Source: Arthrinium phaeospermum
Lineage: Eukaryota > Ascomycota > Sordariomycetes > Amphisphaeriales > Apiosporaceae
Assembly: GCA_006503535.1 (NCBI GenBank)
Contig: QYRS01000008.1
Span: 682,001 to 746,000, forward strand
DNA length: 64,000 nucleotides
Reading direction: 5' to 3'
Positions 1-11,985 of this stretch are shown one piece after another (position 1 is the stretch's first letter; every line of letters starts with the position of its first letter). Made by a program: the position numbers and the translations under genes. Below the pieces are notes generated by a model. The model saw nothing but the letters and a program-made list of their open reading frames with translations, was not told where the DNA came from and searched no databases.

Positions 1-2
1 AG

Positions 3-3000
3 CGTCATATCGCCCTCAACAAGATACGAGCTGCATTAATAACAGAAGCCAACGTCTTCTCCACACTGTCACGGACACCGTCTATGCCTTCTTCAGTCCG
101 AACAAATTCGCCTGTTGCTGTAGGACGGCAACCTCTTTTCCAGGAGACCTCCCATATGGCAGACAGCATTGCTGATCTTGCGGAGCCAAGCGACATGACC
201 CAAAGCCAATATTTCCATCCATCAATAGACAGCGAGGATGCATTTAATATCCCGTACGATCTTGGCGGCTCGAATGACGACCCAGAGGAGGAAGGGCCAG
301 CAAGATCGAATCCTTCAACGCCACGAGCCCTTGCGCCCCGTGAGAGTCCAGTTCAGGTCCCGTTTCGCCCTGCTCAGTCTGTTGTTTCCTCACCACCAGA
401 CCCCTGGTTTTCATTGGAGCGAGATAGTCGTTCTGAGCCTTCACTTGGGCCGCTTGAGGGCTGGAACCCAAATACCAGCAACTTCGGACAACCAGCCACG
501 AGTGCGCATGGAGCAGACGTAGAAGATTTCGCGTCGACTCCCCCACCCGATGATGACCTGTCACGCTCGCAAATGTTCAGTCACGAAGAAGCTGAGAGTA
601 TGTACATGAGTGCATTCTCTGAAGCAGAGCCGTCCCAGTTACAACAGGCTATGCCTGGGGCCTGGGATAGCGACTCGTACACACCAGGCAACTCATCAAG
701 GGTCGGGGAACCCCAAGAAGCCGAAGCAGCATTCGCACGCGCAGCCAGGCAAGCAAATCCGGAGTCGACCACAGGCCTTAAGGACGAGGACGAGGAGCCA
801 CCTGCTTTTGCTAACGTCACGCATTCCAAACCGAAGTCGGCTGATGTGACTGAGAATGACCCTGCACTATCAATGGATTCAGAAAACACGGCGGCTGATG
901 ATGTAGCAACACCTCGCGGCCCAGCACGCCTGGTCAAGGAAATACTGTCGCTGGACAAAATCTCACTATATGTCCCGTCTAGCCACAAGGATCTCACAAC
1001 CTCTTCGGGCGGACTTTCTGCCGACTTCAGTAATCCAACGGCATCTACATCTGCATTGGATCGATCAATAGCTCCCCATGTACCTGGCGCATTTTCTGTC
1101 CATAGAAGCGCTCATCGTGATAGCCCTCCGTCGCCGATTCAGGGGCAATCCTCGTCAGCACCGTCGAGTGAGGACAAAGCCTTTGACAGTTCCATTGAAG
1201 TTCATTTTGCTCCAGTTGATATTCGATTTGATGCATCGATCAGTTTTCTTTTGACTATGGTGGTGTCTAGAATTCTTGGCATGCTGAAAGAGTCGAGCAA
1301 CCCGACTCAGGTTTCAGGGGCGCCAACCACGGCCCGCAGCCCCATGCCTGAAATCAAAGTAACTGCAGAGCAGGTCACAATTCAGTTCCTAGAGACCCTC
1401 GTAGGGGTCGTCGACAGCCCGAGACGAATGTTCGGCTCCAGTACTAATACTTTTGGGGCGGACCCTCTGTTGACTACGACATTGGGAAACCTGAGCTTAA
1501 CCATGTCGAACGTCGACTCTACAACGGTGACAGCTGTTGATCTGCAGAAGTTTGTATTCGGCTACGCGAACGACGGTATTATTTCCTTCGACTCCCGCCT
1601 ACAGATGCGCGCCTCTGTGCGGGACGCCTTTCCATCAGCTGGTGCCGATGTGTCATTAAAGATTATTCAGTCTCCAGAGTCGACGCGGTGCGAAATTAAG
1701 ACTTTACCACTTCACGTTAAGATAGATCTCCAGAGGCTGGATGACACTTTCAGTTGGTTCGGAGGCCTCAGTAGTTTCTTGAACATGAGTTCGTCGATGA
1801 CCTCCAACACATCACCCGTCTCGAAAAGCCCAACGAGAACGGCTAAGAAATCCCGCGGCGTGCGATTTGATGCGCCGATACGCGCAGATGACAAATCGGT
1901 CGTATCGGACAACAAGGTTAACATGAGGATTGGGGGTTTCCATCTTGATCTGATTGGAAAAGAATGCAGTGTTGCGATAGACACAAGCGCGGTAAAACTG
2001 GTTGCCCGCGAAGAAGGTGTTGGTATTGGCATTTCGAAGGTCCAGCTCGCTGGCCCCTATCTGAGAAGATCGATGGGCGATGCGCCAATTCAAGTGGTCG
2101 TTATGAACACCCGTCTTGAGTATCTCACATCGCCAAGAGATAACGACCTGGAACGCTTACTAGAGCTGATCATTCCTTCCAAATACAAGTTTGACGACAA
2201 CGACGATGAGATTATGGTGGACACTTTGCTCCGACAGAGACGAAAGGGCGCCGTGCTACGACTAAACATGGAAGATGTGGAAGTTGAGGTCGACAAAATA
2301 CCACAACTGCAATGCCTTCCGGCTCTTGGAGAGGAACTTGCCCGCTTGGGTACGGTAGCCAAGTATCTGCCTGAAGACGACCGACCCGGTATCATGTCGC
2401 TTGTAGCCATCCGCAAATTCGATCTTGGCGTCGAGGTTGACCGGCGGTTCGGGAGTGTCCAGGTGTCTTTGAGGGACTTCGAAGTCGGGCATATTACGCT
2501 CCCTTCATTGGTCGCCCTGGGTGTCAATACTATCTCTGTGCAGCGCAATAAGACGGAAGAACTGGTTGGGTCTGCCAATTTTGCCCCTAACAACGTCAAC
2601 CAAGGACCTGCCCTAACGATGAGGATGATCCCCGACGCGATGGAGCCAGTCATCAAACTGCGAATGAGGCATCTCAATTTCGAGTATCGTGTCCCAACGA
2701 TAATCGATATTCTCGGCCTTGCCGAAGATGCGACTCCTCAGGATTTCGAGGCACAACTCGCGGCCTCGGTCGCCAACTTCGGCGAGCAGGCACACACAGC
2801 AATAACGCGAAAGAAAGTCCCGAATGACGCTGACAAGGGCAAAGCAAATGCCGGAAAGCCAACTAAGGTCAATCTCATGCTTCGCGATTGCCTGCTGGGG
2901 CTGAACCCTCTCGGCTTAACGTCCAAGCTGGTCGTAGCCCTGACTGATGCTCAAGTCGAGGTCTCCCTCTCTAACGGTGATGATGCCAGCGCTTTGGCTC

Positions 3001-5464
3001 ATATAAACAAGGCGTCCATCCTTTTAGTAGATGACGTCTCCTCACTGGACTCAGCGCCATCTTACCTAGCGCGCCGCCGCAACTCGAATGTGTCTGCAGA
3101 GCAAGTCGCGGCACTATGCGCCAGGGGCTACGTTGATATATGCTATATCTCTGCGGCCAAGGCAAGCATCATGGTTGGTTCTAACAAGGCTGACGGGTCG
3201 AAGTTTATCGACGTGGAGGTTCGAGATGATCTTCTTGTATTGGAGACGTGCGCCGACTCGACTCAGACCATGATTGCCCTCATGAACGCTCTACAGCCGC
3301 CGACCCCGCCTAGCAAAGAGAAGAAATACCAGACCGAGGTCGTTCCAGTACAGGATCTACTGGCTTCCATCTCTGCGGATGCATTTGGTCAAGCCGAAGG
3401 GATGTATGATTTTGATGATGATTTTGGCTTGGCTCAAGAGCTTGGCGGCGAAGATCTGGAGGGTCCCGACTCACAAGCCTCCAGCCAGTCGAGTCCTCTT
3501 GATGTCAACTCACAGTTCTACGACGATACGGCCGCTGTCGATGACGAAATTGGCGGCATCGGGGACTCGTTTATGTCGGAACGCACAACAGCGCACGATA
3601 CTAGTGATGGTGTCCTGCTCACGAATTTCAGCAGCCAACCATCAATGGTTGACGACGAGGACCTGGTCATTCACGACAATTACTTCGGTTCCGGTTCAGC
3701 CATCAAGGGCACTGCCCACAGGTGGAACTCGGCGAAGAATGCCTACGACGAGTCCAACGATTCATCTGTCCGGCGAAGCCCGTTGACCGTACGTGTACGA
3801 GATGTTCACGTTATTTGGAACCTGTTTGATGGGTTTGACTGGGACCGTACACGCCAAGTAATTACCCAGGCTGTGGAAGATGTCGAGAACAGAGCCAACG
3901 AGAGGCGAGCACGAGTCGACAACCCCCGGGTCACGGCCGATATGGAGGCCATGATCGAAGAGGAGGAAACAGTCATTGGCGACTTCTTGTTTAATTCCAT
4001 CTATATTGGGGTCCCGGCGAACCGGGACCCCCGTGAGCTTGCGCAGGCTATTAACCAGCAGCTCAACGACAATGCAACGGAGACAGAGTCGATAGCGACG
4101 ACTGCCATTACAGCCACGCCAAGTCGCATGGGCACCAAGCGTCCAAAGAGGAAGTTGAGGCTCAACCGCAGCAAGCGACACAAAATCACGTTTGAGCTGA
4201 AAGGAATCAATGTCGACCTGGTAGCCTTCCCGGACGATTCCGGCGAGACCAAGAGCTCGGTAGACGTACGCGTCAAGGATCTTGATGTCTTCGACCACGT
4301 GCCTACATCGACATGGAAGAAGTTTGCTACGTATGACCAAGATGCCGGAGAACGAGAGCTAGGCACCAGCATGGTTCACCTGGAAATCCTCAACGTCAAG
4401 CCTGTGGCCGAGTTGGCAGCCTCGGAGCTCGTCGTCAAGGTGACACTGCTGCCATTGCGGCTGCACGTGGATCAGGACGCCCTGGATTTTATAACTCGTT
4501 TCTTCGAGTTCAAAGATGAGTCGGTGCCTACGCATGCCTCCCCCGCCGATGTGCCGTTTGTGCAAAGAGCCGAGGTCAACTCTATTCCAGTCAAGCTGGA
4601 CTTCAAGCCCAAGCGCGTCGATTATGCCGGGCTTCGCTCAGGCCACACAACCGAGTTCATGAACTTCCTTGTCCTGGACGAAGCGAGAATGGTGATGCGA
4701 CACACGATCGTGTATGGCGTCTCTGGCTTCGACCGGCTCGGCATGATGCTCAACGACATCTGGATGCCCGACATCAAGCGCAACCAGCTCCCCGGTATTC
4801 TGGCGGGTCTGGCGCCTGTTCGGTCGCTGGTTAATGTCGGCAGCGGCTTCAAGGATCTCATCGAGATACCCATCAAGGAATACCAGCGAGACGGCAAGAT
4901 CGTTCGCAGCCTCGGAAAGGGTGCGGCCGCTTTCGCCAAGACAACGGGTACCGAAATCGTCAAGCTCGGCGCCAAGATGGCCGTCGGCACTCAGTACATG
5001 CTTCAGGGCGCCGAGGGCATTCTGGCCAAGCCGCCTGAGGCATCGTCGGCGCGCGAGGGCAACTGGGAAGACGACGACTTCGACACCGAGGAGACCAAGC
5101 AGATCAGCCTGTACGCCGACCAGCCGACGGGCGTGGTCCAGGGCCTCCGCGGCGCCTACTCGAGCCTCACCCGCGACCTCCACATGGCCCGGGACGCCAT
5201 CATTGCCGTGCCCGGCGAGGTCATGGAGAGCCAGAACGCCCAGGGCGTCGCCAAGGCCGTCCTTAACCGCGCCCCGACCATCATCTTCCGCCCCCTCATC
5301 GGGTCCAGCAAGGCCATCGGGCAGACCCTCATGGGCGCTACTAACGCCCTGGATCCCCAGAACAGGAGACGCATCGATGAGGTAAGTTCCGCCCCCCTGT
5401 ATATCCTGTTGAGTATCTTTTTACTAACCGGCTTCCGCTTGGTCAGAAATACAAGAAACACTAA
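3..5464 (+). CDS. atg2: Autophagy lipid-transfer protein Atg2 (5'-truncated by window edge)
   Basis: Atg2 is a rod-shaped lipid-transfer protein that works with Atg18 and Atg9 at the ER-phagophore contact site. The frame is open from the first bases of the window, so the N-terminal chorein domain and true start lie to the left; about 1,798 residues are visible, against roughly 2,000-2,200 in fungal Atg2. Exons are <3..5381 and 5447..5464. The intron (GTAAGT donor, TTACTAAC branch site, CAG acceptor) is needed to reach the short C-terminal tail KYKKH; reading through it adds unrelated residues. The C-terminal third carries the Atg2 signature: a stretch with GILAGLAPVRSLVNVGSGFK, then IPIKEYQRDG, then a GxGAAAFAKTTGTE segment followed by amphipathic sequence. 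Serine/acid-rich low-complexity blocks occupy the first 330 visible residues. Its 3' end converges on the MFS gene. Identification is firm from the C-terminal domain. Confidence 0.95.
4008..4031 (+). other. Perfect 10-bp GC-rich hairpin inside atg2 coding sequence
   Basis: GGGGTCCCGG (4008-4017) and CCGGGACCCC (4022-4031) are perfect reverse complements separated by the four-base loop CGAA. The stem lies in coding sequence for residues reading GVPANRDPRE. In mRNA this would be very stable; the opposite strand would have a UUCG loop. No function is shown by the sequence. Confidence 0.8.
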
Positions 5465-6226
5465 TGACCCAGACTGCCTGGGCCCTGGCGATGGCGTATG
5501 GATACAAGGACGTTCGGCACCTGTCTTTTTCTTTTTCTTTCCCCATTCAACTACTACTACTGTGTACTTCTGTCATCCCATTCCCATATCATTGTCCCTA
5601 TTGTTCATGAATCAGACGAAGGCAAATGAAAGAATGGCATTATTCATCATCCATCAACAAACAACAACATCATCATCATCATCATAGATTGGCGAAACAA
5701 TTCAGGGATAGGAAACAGGGCGGGGGCACTCCTTTGCGATAGATACCATTAGCACCACCCAAGATTGGACTGTTATTCATTTACTTTGTATTCTTGCCGT
5801 TGACTTCGTCTTTTGGGGGTTGGCTGTGGTTGAGTGTTAAGGGGAAAGCAAGCAGCAGCAGCAGCATTGAAGATGGCAGGACAAGATTTCTTTTAGGATC
5901 TTCACTTGTATTGATCTGAATCATCAAGAGTTTGCCGTGATCTGCAGGTGTTTTTTGTAATTAGATGAGCCCCAGCGTCTCAATTGTATGAGGTAGTAAT
6001 GCTACAGATGCTTCAACATCCCCCCTTGGGTGCGCCTCATGTCTTCGTCATGGGCATCTGGTACACGTTCCGCAATGACCAAGTGTTGACAAAGTACTCT
6101 TGAAGGTACGGGTAAATCATGCCACATACCAAGCAATACACATCCAACTGGATTATTTCTGCGACTAATCAATCTAAAGGTAGCGGTGAGGGTGGTAGGC
6201 CAGGGATGTGCCCTTACTCGGCCAAT
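5465..6226. other. Convergent 3' spacer, atg2 / MFS transporter
   Basis: Both neighbours end here. It holds a short CAT repeat (about 5669-5686), T-rich stretches after the atg2 stop, and a GCA run near 5850-5865, all consistent with 3' UTRs. No supported gene. Confidence 0.7.
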
Positions 6227-8302
6227 TCACGTACATGTCGTAATCGGGCTTCTGCAGCTCTTCCATACAGTATTTGCTGGGTCTGCGATATCCATCCGTC
6301 TTCCAAAGCATCCGCACCGCTCGCAGACCATCCATTCGACTGTTCCTGAGGGTAGAGGCTGCTTCGCCGCATATGTGCCGCGTCTACTTACTGGGTTCTC
6401 GATCAGCGATAGGAGCGAGTCAACAGACGCTGGCCGGGTTATTCTTCGCCGAGAAGCTGCTGCGGAAGAGACCGTGTCAATATAGGTCCATCTCCTGCTG
6501 GACCGGTGTACTTGTTGAATACTCTCGCCGTCGTTTCCCCTTGTGACGCTGCCCTGTTTACCAATCCGGATAAACAACGCTAGGAGCAGGGAGAACCCCG
6601 CAAAGACTGTAGTGGTCATGAAGACTTTCGAGTAAGCAAGCTCGGGGTGCAATAGGCCCCCTTTACCATCAAAGGATGACCATACCGCAGTAGTAATGGA
6701 AAGGCCGAGCGGGACTCCAAGCCGTGCCGTCGTCTGCAGTAGCGAGACGCCAGTGGAGTGGTTCTTCAGGGGAAGGCTCGATAGAATGTACAGCTGTGGT
6801 AGATGTCTTAGCACAAACAAACCCCCTCGCCATGGGAAAACTTACCGATCCCACATTCATGGTCCAATCCATCCCCACAGCACCGAGCAGGAGGGGAGGG
6901 AGAATCCAGACAAGATAGTTACTCCCGGGTCGAAGAAACACCAAAATTGCATTGCTCGCAACCGAGCAGAGTGCAGCAGCAACAAGTATGGAAGTGCCAG
7001 ATATCCTGTCCATGAAGAGCCCGACCAGTGGACTAAAGAACAGTCCCATCAGAGCATGCGGAAGTAATCTGACTGTAGCCTCGAAAAGGCTAAGTCCCTC
7101 TATCTCCTGAAGATATGTAGAGACCCAAGAGACTCCAGCATAGAATGCAGTGGAGCAACTCAATGTGGTCAGGTTAATCTGTCACCAGGGTTAGCAGAAC
7201 ACAGCAACATTCCTGGAGTCTCTCTACCACGTAGACACACCATGATAATGTTCCAGCTTTTCCAGACATCCGGGGGTACCATAGGCGTCTTGGTCGTATT
7301 CTCCTAAACAACAAAGCAGCCAAGGAAAGTGGACCCAAGAAATAATAGACATATGACGGTGGGTGTCTCCCAAGACTGCCCCGGGCCGATCGTCGCGGCT
7401 ACTGTACATAGGAGTGTGCCAGCCAGGAGCAGAAACGTGCCCATCCAGTCAAACTTGCCCAGAGACAACCATAGGGTGGTCGGCCCTGTCTTGGTACCAG
7501 ACATGAGAGGATGTGATGCATATGAACATCCTGTGGGGGTCGTTGTCATGAAATCTGGCGGATTGCCCGGGGCCACGTTCGGGACGAAGATCGAGCCGAG
7601 TACGGTGATCAAAGCATACAGCGCAGCCAGGAAGGCGAAAGGGGGTTTCCAATCATAGTCCGACGCGAGCTCGCCCGAGACCAGGCCGCCGATGACGGTA
7701 GCGGCAGGGTTTCCCATGAGGAAAGAAGAGAAGACGATGTTCTTGCGGCGCGAGGCGCGGGGATATACAAGGCTGAGGATGCCGACGGCGGCGGGGATGG
7801 TGGCCGCACAAGCAACGCCCGCGAGGCCGGTCAAGACATTGAGCACTACACCGTCGGGGGCTACCGAAGCGAGCGCGACGAGCAACGCGAAGGCCGCCAG
7901 GCTAAAGAGGAGGAACGTCTTCCGCGGCACAATGTCCATGTCCGCGAGGTGGCCGAAGGGGATAAACAGCGCCCCCGTGGCCAGGGTCGAGGCCGCGGTG
8001 CCCCAGGCCATCTCTGCGGGCGACATGCTCAGGGCCTCTGCGACGTCTGCAGCGATCACCATTATGGATCGTTGCAGGAAGACGGACGAGGCGGCAGCCA
8101 TGGCTGTCAGCATGACGAAGACGAACTCATGAAACGCGCTCTCTAGTAATTCGGGGCGGTTACCCGCAGGAGGCGGGAGGACATGGTCTTGTTGGTTGGC
8201 CTTGTCATCGAGCGATATGTCGTGCAAGCCATCGTTATAAGTCTCTTTGGAGGTTCTCCAGCTAGACTTCATTCTCATGTAATGGTGTTTGTATGATATC
8301 AT
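6227..8302 (-). pseudogene. MFS transporter, three exons, with an in-frame TAG
   Basis: This is a major facilitator superfamily drug/proton-type transporter of the plasma membrane. Exons are 8302..7241, 7178..6846 and 6793..6227, about 653 codons. The first exon holds repeated hydrophobic helices and a motif-A-like GHLADMDIVPRK between early helices. The later exons give further helices (QEIEGLSLFEATVRLLPHA, GLFMDRISG) and a charged C-tail. Splice sites are GTGTGT..CAG and GTAAGT..CAG. At 7306-7304 the frame has TAG between FLGCFVV and ENTTKTPMVPPDVW, where related transporters commonly have tryptophan; TGG to TAG is one base. The TAG also looks like a splice acceptor, but no good donor fits without losing a membrane helix. 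So it is a disrupted allele, a base-call error, or unusual splicing. It is transcribed divergently from the small secreted protein gene. Confidence 0.8.
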
Positions 8303-8714
8303 TGAGCATCACCGAAAGACCAAAGTAAATTCAAAAGAGGTTGCTGATGGAAGACGAACCCAAGAAACTGGACGAATTCGTGCAGGTTGGAAGCCAAGGG
8401 CTGCCTCGGATTCAAGACGTCCATGGGTATTTGCGACAAAGTCAGGAGTTGAGCCTGTAGAATAGGTAACAATCCTCCTCGTGCATGCCCAATGAGCCAG
8501 TCTACAGAGCAAGGAAGCCACGATATTACGAGTGCATGCCGTTCTGCCCACATGACCTAGGTATGATGCAAGAAGATGAAAACGTCAAGTGCACTTCAAT
8601 CTGTACCCGCACGCAGCTTCCGCTTTCCTTATGTATTTCCATGAAGGGTTTACGTAGCATTCCAATATGCCCTTCCCGTGCCTTCCCTTCAACCAATTCA
8701 TCTAGACTATCAAA
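8303..8714. other. Shared divergent promoter, MFS transporter / small secreted protein
   Basis: 412 bp separate the two start codons, so both genes probably share regulatory sequence. I see no motif I can name with confidence. Confidence 0.5.
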
Positions 8715-9063
8715 ATGCATGCACGTATCTTGCTCCTGACCATCCCTGCCTGCCTTCTCCGCAGCGCAGTCGCCCTCCCGCCCACGGCCCCTACCGTGCT
8801 TCCCGAGGCGACTAGTACTCATCCTCGGTGCATTCCCTTCGAGGACCCCAAGTGCTGTGTCAACATGGCCGTCTGCCAATGCAACGATGGTAAGCGGCAT
8901 CTGCTTTGCATTCAAACTCATTTTGGTTGCACTTGTCAGTGCTAAACACAATGACGTAGGTGTATTCTACTCCCTGAGGGACGATACGAACACTACGTTA
9001 TGCAATCCGCCCGGCACGGTGGCATATGACGATGTCAGCGATATTCCCGGTTGGTGTTGTTAG
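8715..9063 (+). CDS. Small secreted cysteine-rich protein (effector-like)
   Basis: Two exons (8715..8889, 8960..9063; GTAAGC donor, TAG acceptor, phase 1) encode 92 residues. Residues 1-21 form a signal peptide (basic start, LLLTIPACLL core, AVALP cleavage region). The mature part has eight cysteines in the order C, CC, C, C, C, CC, ending PGWCC at the C-terminus. Small cysteine-rich secreted proteins with a C-terminal CC are common in plant- and insect-associated ascomycetes; I cannot assign a function. The hydrophobin spacing (C-CC-C-C-CC-C) does not match. Without splicing the frame gives a different 76-residue protein, but the spliced product keeps the cysteine-rich C-terminus. It is divergent from the MFS transporter. 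Confidence 0.75.
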
Positions 9064-9346
9064 ATCATATATTGTTTGTTCAGACAGGTTGTCCTCAAGG
9101 AGCCAATTATCGTGGTATATTCATGATGTAGTATAAATATAGGTTATTGTAGACTGTTGCCGTCACACGAGGTCTCAATATCTCCTATGTATACTACTGA
9201 AGAAATACCCGAAGTGTCATCTGAGATGTATGCCTTATTAGGAACCCACCTCATTCGGAAATGGGAATCCGGCCATAATCTCGACAACCAATTAAGGGGA
9301 GGAGAGCATTAAGGGAGGGAAAGGGGCATAGCATATAAAGCCGCAC

Positions 9347-10387
9347 TTAGAACCCATCCGCGGCGATTCCGTTCTCCTTCTCCCACTGGAGCCTCTCGTT
9401 GTTGACGCGCACCCACCAGCCGTGCGACTCGTCGGTGCCGACAAAGTTGCCCTGCGCGTCCACCTCGTCCCACGGCTTGGGCGCGAGGATGTAGTGGACG
9501 TTCTTGACGCGGTCGTCGCGCCAGATGGGCGCGTGCACGCCCTCCCACCGCAGCGTCTTGAGCGCGTTGTACACGTACGGCAGCGGCACCCAGCGCCCCC
9601 GGTACAGGTCCGACAGCACCGACTGGTCGGCAAAGTCCATGTTGACGGCGTGCGACTCCATGTAGTCCACAATCTGCGAGAAGACCTGCTTGCTCGGGTT
9701 GACGACCTGCAGGCCGCCGTTCATGAAACCCAAGGGCCCGACGGCCGGGTCGATCCCTTCGTCCTGCGCGCGCTCCGGGTCGGCGTGCTGGTGCGTGAAG
9801 GCGCAGTGGGCGGGGACCCAGTCGGCCGGGTAGTGCGGCTTGCGCAGCGGGTTGCAGACGCAGGCGTGGCCGGCGGCGAAGACGCGGGAGCCCTCGCCCT
9901 TGAGCACGGCGGCCGGGTCGTCGAGGGCCATCTCCATGAGCTCGTCCATGTTGCGCAGGACCAACATGTCCGAGTCGAGCTGGACGACGCGGGCGTACTG
10001 CTCGAGCGAAAAGGGCGTCAGCTTGGACCAGCAGTCGTAGAAGCGCGGGTCGTTGCTGTAGTCCTTGCCCTGCGTCGGCAGCAGGTACTCGATGCGCTGC
10101 GCCGGGATGCCGCGCGCGGCCAGGGCGGCCCGGCCGGACTCGGGGAAGCTGTCGGTGTAGAGGGCGACCAGGGGGTACTTGGTCTTGTGCTGCTTGAGCG
10201 AGAAGTCCAGGGTCAAGAGACCCGAGAGGTAGGCATTATTCGTGATCAGAGTCGTCCAGACTACACACAGGGCGCGACACAAGTTGCTACATTAGCGTGA
10301 AATGCCCCCAAAACGAAAACGAAACCTGCAACCGCATGAACTCTATTCACCTCTGTCTGATTCGACTGCCCTCTTTCCGTCGGCCAT
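9347..10387 (-). CDS. Glycosyltransferase family 8 protein (glycogenin / galactinol-synthase-like)
   Basis: Exons are 10387..10351 and 10260..9347, giving 316 residues. The first exon encodes only 12 codons plus one base; splicing (GTGAAT..TAG) joins it to the conserved start VWTTLITNNAYLSG. GT8 enzymes transfer a sugar from a UDP donor with retention and bind manganese through a DxD motif. Here it is QLDSDMLVLRNMDEL, near residue 105. Also visible are the acceptor-side motif GFMNGGLQVVNPS, the ADQSVLSDLY segment, and the metal-binding VHYILAPKPWD near the C-terminus. There is no signal peptide or membrane anchor, which argues for a cytosolic enzyme. The third codon position is strongly GC-biased. 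The exact acceptor is unknown. Reading without the 5' intron starts at a non-conserved MCRALC stretch, so the spliced start is preferred. Confidence 0.88.
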
Positions 10388-11135
10388 AGCGACAGGGTAG
10401 GCGTCCCTTTCTCGAGCGCCCAGGTGGTGGGATTGCGGGGCTGTCAAGGGCACTTGATGGAGGGGTAGCAGCAATTGATGCGACAGCGATTATATGCACC
10501 TCGACGTGGTAGGCAGCGCGCGCAAACTATATTGTCTTAAGCAAACCGCAGTGAGGACGAAAAGAATGTCGGGCTTCGCAAGAGCATTGTAGAATGTTGG
10601 GTTTACTCTTTGGCAAGTTTAGTCATAAGTTGTACGGGAACCAATTTCATTTGCCAGATAGAGTCTGCTTATGATGACTGCAACATATGTTTATTGGCAT
10701 CGCTATAGGACAATGCCCAGGGAAGCGCAAGCCACGGGGGAGAGCTAACAGCCTAGAAAGACCGAGAGACCCCCCAAAAATACCCCTCCAACCCCCCTGG
10801 CTCGGGGCGGCCGCCGCGCCTACAACCACTAATCGCGCCCTGATTCACCCCACCAACAACGACCTGGGTAGTTGATGACGTGCTTCAAAGTTGGTTTTAA
10901 TGGCAGATTGCCTTATCAGTCAGTATTGGGAGGCTTAAACATACAACATGAAATCGGTAATTTCGCATATCGAAATTTTGCAGCAGGGGCAGGACGGCAT
11001 TTCCCATATCGATGATGACTGGCTAGACAGACTAGTTTCCCGATCGGAGCAGTGATGGGATACTCCCAGACATAGATTAGCCCCATGGCATTCTGTCAAC
11101 AATCTGCGTGTGCATAGCTAACTGATGTACCCTGA
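10388..11135. other. Spacer: GT8 promoter and SDR 3' flank
   Basis: It lies upstream of the GT8 start and downstream of the SDR stop, both on the minus strand. It contains C-rich tracts near 10770-10800 and AGGGG/CCCCT elements resembling stress-response elements (for example around 10461). No supported gene. Confidence 0.5.
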
Positions 11136-11985
11136 CTATTTCAGGCCGCCACTCAGCAATATGCTCTGCCCCGTCATGTAGCCCGTCTTGCAGAGCATCG
11201 TAACCACATTGGCGCACTCCTGCGGCACGCCCAGCCGCCCGACGGGGATATTCTTGACGTCGCCGGGCGTGCCCTCGACCGTCTTCTCGTCGGGGATCAG
11301 GCCCGTCTCGCCGATCATGGCCGGCGCCACGTCGTTGAACGTGATGCCCACGTGGGCGTGCTTGTTGGCCAGGTTCTTCATCATGCCCGTCAGGCCCGCC
11401 TTGGAGGCCGCGTAGTGGCACCCGTTGATGCCCCCGCCGACGGCCGCGATGCTCGACACGAACACGACGCGCCCCCACTGCCGCCGCAGCATGTGCGGCA
11501 CGCTCAGCTTGGCCAGCACGAAGGGCGCCTGCAGGTTGACCCGCAGCGTGTACTCGAACTCGTCGAGCGGGATGTCCAGGATGTTGGGGATGCGCCGGCC
11601 GTACCCGGCGTTGGCGACGAGTATGTCCGGCCCCGACTGCCCGTGCTCGGCCTCGAGGTCCAAGAACAGCTGCTCCAGGCCCGCCGGCGCGCCCCCCATG
11701 TCGGCCACGTGCACCGAGATCTTGCGCGACTGGTCCTGCGCCGACAGCTCCTGCGCGAGCGCGTCCGCCGCCGCCCGGTTCTTGTGGCACGTCAGCGCCA
11801 GCGAGGCGCCCTGCTGCCAGAGGTCACGGGCACAGGCGGCGCCGATGCTTGACGTAACAAGTCAGTAGGTATTGCAACATGAGCCGTAGAATGTACGGAG
11901 TAGAGGGGAAACCGGTTCCTTACCCCCCAGAGGCACCTGTCACGAGTGCTAGACGTCCCTTGATTTCGTTGTCCACCTTTGCCAT
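11136..11985 (-). CDS. Short-chain dehydrogenase/reductase (FabG-like)
   Basis: Exons are 11985..11924 and 11847..11136 (GTAAGG donor, AAG acceptor, phase 2), encoding 257 residues, the usual length of a classical SDR. The intron splits the dinucleotide-binding motif, which reads LVTGASGGIG after splicing. Further family marks are ILVANAGYG, the catalytic serine in FVSSIAAVGGG, and the YxxxK pair in GCHYAASKAG. The C-terminal GYMTGQSILLSGG is typical of 3-oxoacyl-reductase-like SDRs. It is predicted to be a soluble NAD(P)H-dependent oxidoreductase; the substrate is unknown. Neither neighbour suggests a pathway. Confidence 0.9.

Noticed and set aside
7241..7420. Intron removing the MFS in-frame TAG
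   Set aside because: The TAG could serve as an acceptor, but upstream GT sites lack a donor consensus and the removed segment would take out a transmembrane helix.
8715..9063. Hydrophobin
   Set aside because: Eight cysteines are present, but the order C-CC-C-C-C-CC is not the hydrophobin order, and the hydrophobic spacing is absent.
9422..10300. 292-residue plus-strand open frame
   Set aside because: It is exactly antisense to the GT8 gene, has Val/Arg/Gly/Leu-rich shadow composition from GC-biased third positions, and shows no domain.
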